From: Paraburkholderia tagetis
GTDB lineage: Bacteria; Pseudomonadota; Gammaproteobacteria; Burkholderiales; Burkholderiaceae
Length of the DNA stretch: 36,273 bases
Direction: 5' to 3'
NCBI RefSeq assembly: GCF_022213065.1
Contig: NZ_JAKLJA010000057.1
Coordinates: 1 to 36,273 of the forward strand
The translations under genes were made by a program, and so were the position numbers. Shown here in pieces: positions 23,531 through 30,097 of the stretch. The notes beneath the pieces were generated by a model. The model had not been told where the DNA came from. It did no database searches and worked only from the letters and a program-made list of their open reading frames with translations. Position 1 is the first letter of the stretch. Every line of letters begins with the position of its first letter.

Positions 23531-24855
23531 GCACTGTATTGTTTTATCTGTCGAACGCCGTGATGGTCTATGCCCTCGCGGTAGCGCTTGGCGCTTGCCT
23601 TTGGCGCCGCACCGACATTCAGTATGTTTTTCTGAATCTCTTTCGCCAGCGCAGGCGCTCGGGCATGACGCTGCTCGCCATCGTTCTCGGCGGCGTCGCG
23701 GTCTTTTTGTTCGGTGGCTTTGTCGACTATTCCTTCTGGGCTTTGCGCGAGCAGACGATCCGCACCAATGTCGGTCACATCCAGCTCTACGAGAAAGGCT
23801 ATCTCGAGAGCGGGGCGGCGGTCGGCACCATGACGCACAGCATTTCCAACTACGACGAGATCGCGCGCATCCTGCGCACCGACCCGGTGATCGGGCCGCA
23901 TATCAAAACCGTGACTGGCCGCATCGAGTTTTCGGGAATCATTTCTCGCTATGAAAGCGGGGTGTCGACCTTTTTCACAGGTGTGGGCGTGGAGCCCGAG
24001 ACTTCGCTCGAAATCGGCGCGCTCGATCGCGTGGTGTCAGGAAGCGATCTCTCGCGTATCCAGCCGCAGGGCGTGACGATCGGCTCGGGCGTTGCCGCGG
24101 CACTGAAGGCGCAGTACGACGACTACACCGATCTGCTCGTGGTGACGCCCGGGGGCGGGCAGAACGCGATGTCGGTACAGGTTCGCGGCGTTTTCTCCTC
24201 GGGCATCAAGGAGTACGACGACACCAACATCAAGCTGCCGCTCAAGACCGTGCAACGTCTGTTGCAGACCTCGAATGTGAGCCGGGTCATCATCCTGCTC
24301 GACGACACGGACTATACCGACGCAGCCATGCGGCGCATCGACGAAATCATCAAGGCGCGCCATTTGTCGCTAGAAGCGCGCTCGTGGTCCGACCTTGCCG
24401 TGTACTACCACCAGGTCGTCAATCTGTTCGAGGGCATTTTCTTTTTCATCAAGGCGCTTGTCAGCGTGATCGTCGTCTTCATGATCGGTAACACGTTGAT
24501 GATGAGCGTCATCGAGCGCACCCGGGAGATCGCGACGCTGCGCGCGCTCGGCCTTACGAAGCGTCACGTGGGCCGGCTCTTCATGCTCGAGGGCATCGTG
24601 ATCGGCCTGCTCGGTGCGCTGATCAGCGTCGTGCTGGGGATCGGCCTGGCGGAACTGATCAACATTAACGGCGTGCCCATGCCGCCTTCGCCGGGCTACA
24701 CCCAGGGATATCTGGCTTTTGTCAGGTGGACCGGCGATTACCGCTTGTTCTGGTTCGCGTGCGCGCTACCGCTGGTCACCGCGGTGGTTGCCTCGATCAT
24801 GCCGGCGCGGCGTGCTGCGAATCTCGTCATTGCCGAAGCATTTCGATTTGTTTGA
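23527..24855 (+). CDS. ABC transporter permease, FtsX/LolC/MacB family
   Basis: 442 aa from ATG 23527, overlapping the preceding TGA (ATGA). Five membrane segments are visible: about 5-25 (an extra one), 47-66, 302-325, 353-378 and 405-425. Between the second and third lies a large periplasmic domain of the MacB-PCD type. The cytoplasmic motif MMSVIERTREIATLRALGLTKRHV before the fourth segment is the FtsX-family coupling loop that contacts the ATPase. The final PARRAANLVIAEAFRF is also typical. LolC/E have four segments, so the additional N-terminal one is notable. It likely forms a homodimer with the ATPase at 22153. Confidence 0.9.
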   Translation: MSTVLFYLSNAVMVYALAVALGACLWRRTDIQYVFLNLFRQRRRSGMTLLAIVLGGVAVFLFGGFVDYSFWALREQTIRTNVGHIQLYEKGYLESGAAVGTMTHSISNYDEIARILRTDPVIGPHIKTVTGRIEFSGIISRYESGVSTFFTGVGVEPETSLEIGALDRVVSGSDLSRIQPQGVTIGSGVAAALKAQYDDYTDLLVVTPGGGQNAMSVQVRGVFSSGIKEYDDTNIKLPLKTVQRLLQTSNVSRVIILLDDTDYTDAAMRRIDEIIKARHLSLEARSWSDLAVYYHQVVNLFEGIFFFIKALVSVIVVFMIGNTLMMSVIERTREIATLRALGLTKRHVGRLFMLEGIVIGLLGALISVVLGIGLAELININGVPMPPSPGYTQGYLAFVRWTGDYRLFWFACALPLVTAVVASIMPARRAANLVIAEAFRFV

Positions 24856-24895
24856 AGTACATATCAATATTTATCGACCACAAAGGGAGAAGTAG

Positions 24896-25654
24896 ATGAA
24901 GAAGCAGCAACGCGTTTTGATTACTGGAGCGGGCCGTGGCATTGGTTTTGCGATTGCACGGGTGCTGGCCGCTGAGGGCTACGATCTGGTGTTGAACTAC
25001 CGCTCGGAGCAGGGCAAGTCGATTGCGAATCTGCAACGCTTCATTCAGAGCGATGAGGTGAAGGGCATCGATGTCAAGCTGGTCAAGGGTGATATTGCCG
25101 AGACTCGCGATGTCGAGAACATGATGAAAGCGCTGCGCGCCGATGGCGTCGATCAAATCGACCATCTTGTGCTGAATGCCGCTGCCTCGCCTTTCAAGCC
25201 GTTCCTCGACATGAACAAGTTCGACTGGAAATTGCTGCTCAACAGCAACCTGGTCGGCAACGTTGCGTGCGTGAACGAAGTGGTGCCGATGATGAAGAAC
25301 GGCGGCACGATCTGCATTCTCTCGAGCATGGGCAGCCGCGTAGTCATGCCGAAGTATCCGCTCGGCATTATGAAGTCGGCGCTCGAGAATCTCGTGCGCT
25401 ACCTCGAAGTCGAACTCTATGACCGCAATGTGCGGGTCAATGGCGTCTGCGCCGGTCTCGTCAATACGGACATGGGGCCGATTCTCAAGGAAATGTGGCC
25501 GGAAGCGGTTGCGCGCTTCGAAGCAGGCAAGCGTCGCTGGGCGATCGAACCCGAAGAGGTCGCTGAAATCGTTGCGTTCCTGATGTCGCCGAAATCCTCG
25601 GCTATCCGCGGCGCGACGGTGCTGGCCGATCTGGGCGGCGGGCTGGCAGCTTGA
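24896..25654 (+). CDS. SDR-family reductase, FabG/FabL-like (possible enoyl-ACP reductase)
   Basis: 252 aa with a good GGGAGAAG ribosome site. The cofactor site VLITGAGRGIGFAIARVLA (7-25) is canonical and NAAA (94-97) replaces NNAG. In the catalytic region SSMGSRVVMPKYPLGIMKSA, Ser143/144, Tyr154 and Lys160 are separated as Y-x5-K, which fits neither the classical YxxxK nor the FabI/FabL Y-x6-K spacing exactly. The following ALENLVRYLEVELYDRNVRVN and GLVNTDM resemble FabL. It could be an enoyl reductase, a second ketoreductase, or a tailoring reductase. Its separation from the first SDR by the transporter genes suggests a distinct step. Confidence 0.8.
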   Translation: MKKQQRVLITGAGRGIGFAIARVLAAEGYDLVLNYRSEQGKSIANLQRFIQSDEVKGIDVKLVKGDIAETRDVENMMKALRADGVDQIDHLVLNAAASPFKPFLDMNKFDWKLLLNSNLVGNVACVNEVVPMMKNGGTICILSSMGSRVVMPKYPLGIMKSALENLVRYLEVELYDRNVRVNGVCAGLVNTDMGPILKEMWPEAVARFEAGKRRWAIEPEEVAEIVAFLMSPKSSAIRGATVLADLGGGLAA

Positions 25655-25664
25655 GGAGGCGCCG

Positions 25665-26528
25665 ATGAAACACAGGAAAGTAGCGCTGGTTGCGGTGTTG
25701 CTCGCGGGTGCTGCATCGGTTGCGTCGGCAGACGACGCGATTCCGCTCGCTTCGCCGGCGCCCGCCACAGCCCAGTCGTCCATTCCGTCGGCGCCGAGCG
25801 AAAGCGGTGCTCCCGTGCAGCAGGACGCTCAGGCCCAGCAGATCATTCGCACGGCCGATCGCATCCGTGCGCCGAACGAGTCGTTCCGCTACACCGTGAA
25901 GCTGAACGAGTTTCAGGGCGGCAAGAGCGTGATGCAGCAGACGCTCGACATCTCCATGCGCTTTTACAAACCCGCGGAGCGTGCGAAAAAGGGCGACGCG
26001 CGCGCGCTCGTGCGCTTTGTCGAGCCGGTCAAGGACAAGGGCAAGGCCATGCTGTCGGACTACGAAAAGATGTGGTATTACGCGCCGGATCTGCGCCGGC
26101 CGATACCGATCTCCAAGCAGCAGCGGCTCATTGGGCAGATCTCGAACGGCGACGTCGTTGCGGCGGATTTCGATTATTCGTACGTCTCGCAGCTACAGGG
26201 CGAGGAGCCTTGCGGCAAGACGGTGTGCTATCGCCTCTCGTTGCAGCGGCGCTGGCCGTTCGTGACGTACCCGAAGATCATGTACTGGGTCGAGAAGGAT
26301 ACGTTCTATCCGTGGCGAGCCGACTTCATGTCCGATTCCGGCGTGGTGATCAAGCGGTCGTATTACAGCGACTATCGTACGGAGCTTGGGCAGATACGTC
26401 CGCATCGGATCGTCGTCGAGGATTCACTTCGTAAGGAAAACTATACGACCATGGACTATTCCGATGTGCGCTTCGAGTCGCTGCCGGAGAGCTATTTCCA
26501 GGTCGACTATCTCATGCGGATGAACTGA
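25665..26528 (+). CDS. LolA-like outer-membrane lipoprotein-sorting family protein
   Basis: 287 aa. The signal peptide MKHRKVALVAVLLAGAASVASA is followed by a likely cleavage before DDA, so the protein should be periplasmic. After a proline/serine/alanine-rich linker (about 26-60), the body has the pattern of the large LolA-like family found beside transporters: MWYYAPDLRRPIPISKQQR, then VVAADFDYSYVSQL, a beta-rich MYWVEKDTFYPWRADFMSDSG and PHRIVVED. Cys183 and Cys188 may form a disulfide. Classical LolA is about 180-200 aa. Relatives are thought to bind hydrophobic cargo in a curved beta-sheet. It would accept product from the ABC transporter. Confidence 0.85.
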   Translation: MKHRKVALVAVLLAGAASVASADDAIPLASPAPATAQSSIPSAPSESGAPVQQDAQAQQIIRTADRIRAPNESFRYTVKLNEFQGGKSVMQQTLDISMRFYKPAERAKKGDARALVRFVEPVKDKGKAMLSDYEKMWYYAPDLRRPIPISKQQRLIGQISNGDVVAADFDYSYVSQLQGEEPCGKTVCYRLSLQRRWPFVTYPKIMYWVEKDTFYPWRADFMSDSGVVIKRSYYSDYRTELGQIRPHRIVVEDSLRKENYTTMDYSDVRFESLPESYFQVDYLMRMN

Positions 26529-26567
26529 TCCGCCGAGCCGCTGTGGACATGACATGACAGGACAGAG

Positions 26568-27962
26568 ATGGGGAAGAACCGGGTTGCATTAACGTGTTTG
26601 GCTGCGCTGGGGGCGCAGTGGGCCGCGACGCCGGCGCATGCGCTCGACTGCGCTTCCGCGCGCGGCTACGTGGGCCTCGAGGGTGTCGACACGTTCACGC
26701 GCGACAGCTTGTGGGGCGACGACGCGTTCCGCAGGAATGTCGCCTTTGACGGCTATGCCAGCGGGACCGTCTCGTGTCAGTTCTCCGGGCAGCTCAGCGC
26801 GAAGGCGACGGCGGGCGCGCAGTACGCGGCGGGCACGGAAGATCCCGGCATGCTCGACGGCAAGAAGGACAGCGGCCTTGCCATCCTCAACGAGGGGTAC
26901 GTCACCTGGAAGCCCTCTGAGCAGATCTTCCTCGACGTCGGCAAGATCGAGCGCAATAACGGCAATCTGTTTTCGCAGAATCCGCTCGACGTGGTTCGCA
27001 ATACGTCCGGAAATCTGCGCTCGACGCTCGCCAACAACGGCGACACGAACCGCTATGGTTTCTACCGCGAAGGGTCGGTGGGAGTGGGCGTGACGGCTTA
27101 CAACGACCATGGCACGATCGACCTCGCTTACCTGCCGAAGCTTGCGACCAATAACGACCAGACGCAATCCGCGGAAAAATGGAGCTCGCTCGAGCGCACC
27201 AACTCCAACAATCGCTTTTACGCGGCATACACGTCTTCGGCGCTAACCAATTTCAATCCCACCGTCGCAGCGGTGGTGGGCGACTACAACGTGCTCGGGG
27301 TGGGAACCAGCGGTTATTTGACGGACAACCTCATGCTGGGCGCGCAGGCGTCGGTCAGCAAGGGGCAGCGCTGGCGCCATTTGAACATGGCCAAGGCAGC
27401 GGCCATCCGCTCGTATGAGAACGCGGGTGATCCTTTTTCGATCGACCGGACCGGTGCGCGCACCGATATTGCCGTTGGTCTGCGCTACACCGATTCCGGG
27501 CGCACGGAATACGGCATCGAATACTACGGCCAGAGCCAAGGCTATAGCCGCAACGAATGGAAGAACTACTTCGATACGGTCACGTTTATCAACGGCGGCT
27601 ATGCGAAAGGACTGCCACCGCCCGTCGCCAACAGCCTGGCGTCGGGCTACGACCAATATTCGAGCCTCTTCGGCTCGGAGACGGACAACGCGAATCGCGG
27701 GAGCAACCTGCTCGGCAAGCATTATGCGACCGTCTTCGTCAGTTCAAAGAAGCAGGCGATTCGCAAGCTCGATTGGACTGCGTCGGCGACGACGAATCTG
27801 GTCGACGGCAGTGCGTACGTCAACGCACGAGTGAGCACCTACGCAAGCAATCACGTTGAACTCTACACGGGCGTATCGATGAGTTTCGGATCGAGCCGTT
27901 CGGAATTCGGGCAATTCGGCAGGAGGGGGTATGTTTATGCAGGAACGCGAATCATTGTTTGA
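26568..27962 (+). CDS. Predicted outer-membrane beta-barrel protein
   Basis: 464 aa with a signal peptide (MGKNRVALTCLAALGAQWAA, cleavage near AHA-LDC, residue 25). The mature chain alternates polar and hydrophobic residues in many short strands rich in Gly, Tyr, Asn and Thr, for example RTDIAVGLRYTDSGRTEYGIEYYG, NHVELYTGVSMSFG and the last strand YVYAGTRIIV. Extended loops (SLERTNSNNRFY, SLFGSETDNANRGSN) fit extracellular segments. There is no porin family motif I recognise, and the terminal residue is Val, not the usual Phe. It could be the outer-membrane end of the export route. Its end overlaps the next gene by 32 bases. Confidence 0.72.
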   Translation: MGKNRVALTCLAALGAQWAATPAHALDCASARGYVGLEGVDTFTRDSLWGDDAFRRNVAFDGYASGTVSCQFSGQLSAKATAGAQYAAGTEDPGMLDGKKDSGLAILNEGYVTWKPSEQIFLDVGKIERNNGNLFSQNPLDVVRNTSGNLRSTLANNGDTNRYGFYREGSVGVGVTAYNDHGTIDLAYLPKLATNNDQTQSAEKWSSLERTNSNNRFYAAYTSSALTNFNPTVAAVVGDYNVLGVGTSGYLTDNLMLGAQASVSKGQRWRHLNMAKAAAIRSYENAGDPFSIDRTGARTDIAVGLRYTDSGRTEYGIEYYGQSQGYSRNEWKNYFDTVTFINGGYAKGLPPPVANSLASGYDQYSSLFGSETDNANRGSNLLGKHYATVFVSSKKQAIRKLDWTASATTNLVDGSAYVNARVSTYASNHVELYTGVSMSFGSSRSEFGQFGRRGYVYAGTRIIV

Positions 27963-28911
27963 ACGTGTGATTTCCGATCACGTTTTTCTGTTCCCGGGGC
28001 AGGGAAATCCGGCCATCGGCATGGGGGCCGAGGTTTGCGACGTGTCGCCCGCCACGACCGCCGTGTGGGACTGCGCGAGCGACTTCTCCGGGGTCGACGT
28101 GCGCAAGCTGTGCCGCAGGGGGCCGATGACCAGGCTTACGCGCACGCGCTTTCAGCAGCTTGCGGTGACCACGGTGAGCGTCGCAATGTTCGAGCGCCTG
28201 CGCGAGAGCGTGGCGATCGAGCGGCCTGTTTTCGCCGGGCACAGCGCGGGCGAGTACGCAGCGCTCTATGCCGCGGGTGCCTTCGACATGCCGACGCTCT
28301 TCAGGGCGATTACCGCGCGCGCCAACCTGATGGAGGAAATGGCCGAGGCGAGCGACGGCGCGATGTACGTGGTGAAAGGCATCGAGCGGTCCACGCTGCA
28401 GCGTCTGCTCGACGAATCGGGCGTCGGTGAAAGCGTGCAGATCGCCAACGATAATTCACCGCGTCAGCAGGTTCTTTCCGGAACGGCATCGGACGTCAAA
28501 GCGATGATCGCGGAGGTGCAGCGCGGTGGCTACGATGTCGTGAAGCTGCCGGTCAATGGCGCGTGGCACAGCCATCTGATGGCGCCGGCCGTGCCGCGTT
28601 TGCGCGAGGCGCTTCGCGCGCTTTCGGTTCGCAAGCCGGTGCATCCGGTTTATATGAATCTGAGCGCCAGCCTTGAAGAGGACGTGGACGTCATCGTCGA
28701 AAACCTGTGCGGCCACCTGACCCAAACGGTGCGCTGGCGGGAAACGATGGATGCGATGCTCATGCACGGCTGCAAGCGTTTTGCCGAAATGGGGGCGAAA
28801 AAAATGCTCACGCACATGCTCGCGTCGCATTACGCCGTGGGCGCGCAGCTCGACGTTTCGTGCTTCGACGACTGGTCCGCGCAATGCGAGCCAGCCGAGT
28901 CTGTTTGCTGA
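27931..28911 (+). CDS. Malonyl-CoA:ACP transacylase (FabD-like acyltransferase)
   Basis: 326 aa. AGGAGG (27921-27926) serves ATG 27931 or, six bases on, ATG 27937; the choice is not settled. Acyltransferase motifs are complete: FLFPGQGNPAIGMG (19-32), nucleophile Ser105 in FAGHSAGEYAAL, Arg130 in ITARANLMEEM (the Arg that binds the malonyl carboxylate) and His213 in NGAWHSHLMAP. The C-terminal TQTVRWRETMDAM and FAEMGAKKMLTHML are also FabD-like. It should load malonyl units onto the cluster ACP. Its presence makes the pathway independent of housekeeping FabD. Confidence 0.93.
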   Translation: MFMQERESLFERVISDHVFLFPGQGNPAIGMGAEVCDVSPATTAVWDCASDFSGVDVRKLCRRGPMTRLTRTRFQQLAVTTVSVAMFERLRESVAIERPVFAGHSAGEYAALYAAGAFDMPTLFRAITARANLMEEMAEASDGAMYVVKGIERSTLQRLLDESGVGESVQIANDNSPRQQVLSGTASDVKAMIAEVQRGGYDVVKLPVNGAWHSHLMAPAVPRLREALRALSVRKPVHPVYMNLSASLEEDVDVIVENLCGHLTQTVRWRETMDAMLMHGCKRFAEMGAKKMLTHMLASHYAVGAQLDVSCFDDWSAQCEPAESVC

Positions 28912-28922
28912 GCGAGGTTGCG

Positions 28923-29972
28923 ATGGTGCCGAGTTCTTCTGAATACCTCTGGCGTCGCGTGACGGCGACCGCCGCCGTGACTGCCGTGATCGCCACCGTA
29001 CTGGTGTCCTCGCTGACGCGCAACGCACCCGGCCTTTCGGCCGTGCAGGCGCTTGCGGGACTCGGCATGATTTCCGCATCGGTTTTTTTTGCCATTGCAC
29101 GGGACAGTGGCGGCTATTGGTTCTACGCAATTCGCGCAGGCAAGGTCTTCGACCAGAATCCACAATGGCCGCCGGAGACCGAGGACAGGACGTGGCGGGG
29201 CACGCTGGTGCGAAGTCCCTGGCTGGCGGCGGCTGCGGGTTTTGCGTTTGCGGCGCTCAACTGTGCTCTAGCGACGACACTCGTTGCGCAGCATCTCGTC
29301 CTTTATGCCTGGTGCTACACGCTGGTGCTGCTGCCTGCCGCGACGGCGGGCTTTTCGCTTATGGCTGCGCATGCGGGGGCTCAGGATGCGCTGCGGCTTC
29401 TCGGCGGCAAGTCCGCGGCGCCCTCGTCGCCGCACCGCGCGCGGCGATTGGTCGCGGCCGATCTGGTTTTCGCTGTTGTCACCAATTTCGCACTGGTGCT
29501 GCCGGTTCGGCAAAAGCCCACCTACTCGCTGGAGCATGGTTACGGCTACCCGCCGTTCGTGGTGGCCTTTGCCATTCTGCTGGTGATTGTGTGCGCTTTC
29601 ATGATTGGCTTTGCGTCCCGGTCACGGCGCGCCACTTTGACGGGCGAATTGCTGATGGGCAAAGCGGATGAACGGTTCATCCGGCTTGCCGGAGCGCCGA
29701 GACGCTGGTTCGGCACATCCGCAATCGGTCGCTATACGTTCTATCTCGTATCGACGGTCATCTGGGCGGTGCTCGTGTGCGCAGCATTCGAGAAGTGGGC
29801 GCCAGGGGCAGGCTTCGTGCCTCTTTATTGTGTTGCCCTCGTGCCGCTGATGTTCATGTATGCGGGCGAGCGTTGCGTGTCGATGCACCGTGATCTGACA
29901 GAGGCCCGGGACGGCGAGCGCCGTGTGCTATTGACGTTCAAGGACCTGAAGCTGGCATTGCCTGCAGATTAG
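28923..29972 (+). CDS. Polytopic inner-membrane protein, unknown function
   Basis: 349 aa from ATG 28923, 11 bases after the previous stop, with GCGAGG ahead. An upstream in-frame extension lies inside the acyltransferase gene and was rejected. About seven or eight hydrophobic segments are visible (approximately 14-32, 42-60, 99-119, 126-147, 176-196, 214-235, 276-297 and 302-322). A long cytoplasmic-looking loop (FDQNPQWPPETEDRTWRG) and a charged C-terminus (DLTEARDGERRVLLTFKDLKLALPAD) follow. No conserved catalytic motif such as MBOAT or glycosyltransferase was recognised. As the last gene of the cluster it may handle the finished lipid in the inner membrane. No clear terminator follows. 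Confidence 0.75.
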   Translation: MVPSSSEYLWRRVTATAAVTAVIATVLVSSLTRNAPGLSAVQALAGLGMISASVFFAIARDSGGYWFYAIRAGKVFDQNPQWPPETEDRTWRGTLVRSPWLAAAAGFAFAALNCALATTLVAQHLVLYAWCYTLVLLPAATAGFSLMAAHAGAQDALRLLGGKSAAPSSPHRARRLVAADLVFAVVTNFALVLPVRQKPTYSLEHGYGYPPFVVAFAILLVIVCAFMIGFASRSRRATLTGELLMGKADERFIRLAGAPRRWFGTSAIGRYTFYLVSTVIWAVLVCAAFEKWAPGAGFVPLYCVALVPLMFMYAGERCVSMHRDLTEARDGERRVLLTFKDLKLALPAD

Positions 29973-30097
29973 CGTTGCTCGCCTGAGTGCGGGAGCCCAC
30001 CTCACTGCCGTTCGGCCAATGTCGCGGAGATTGGCGGTCGAGGAGGGTGCGGGTTGGTAAAATGCGGCAACCCCGCCTCGTCACCTGTGCCGCCTTC

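Larger units (their letters stand above)
13668..29972 (+). other. Accessory type II fatty-acid/polyketide-like biosynthesis and envelope-export gene cluster
   Basis: Sixteen co-directional genes plus a 23-codon frame fill this 16.3 kb with few gaps. Many adjacent genes overlap (19764-19768, 21021-21043, 22085-22088, 22844-22860, 23527-23530 and 27931-27962), as expected of one operon. The contents are AcpS, ketoreductase, dehydratase, ACP, GcvT-like protein, KS-CLF fusion, two further thiolase-fold proteins, ABC ATPase, periplasmic protein, ABC permease, a second SDR, LolA-like protein, beta-barrel, malonyl transacylase and a polytopic membrane protein. It separates rpoC from recQ and the str operon. 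I infer a secreted or outer-membrane acyl product. No NRPS, P450, glycosyltransferase, thioesterase or regulator is present. Confidence 0.85.

Noticed and set aside
13668..29972. Assignment as an aryl-polyene cluster
   Set aside because: Many parts fit, but there is no ammonia lyase, acyl-CoA ligase, MMPL exporter, glycosyltransferase or thioesterase, and the KS-CLF fusion and GcvT-like gene do not belong to that model.
30058..30063. TAAAAT as a recQ promoter -10 box
   Set aside because: No -35 element at a normal distance (TTGGCG is 21 bases away), so it is mentioned with recQ but not called as a promoter.
12590..30097. Integrase, transposase, insertion sequence ends, attachment sites or CRISPR repeats around the cluster
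   Set aside because: I looked for recombinase motifs, flanking direct repeats and spaced repeats and saw none; tRNA-Trp lies more than 13 kb away.
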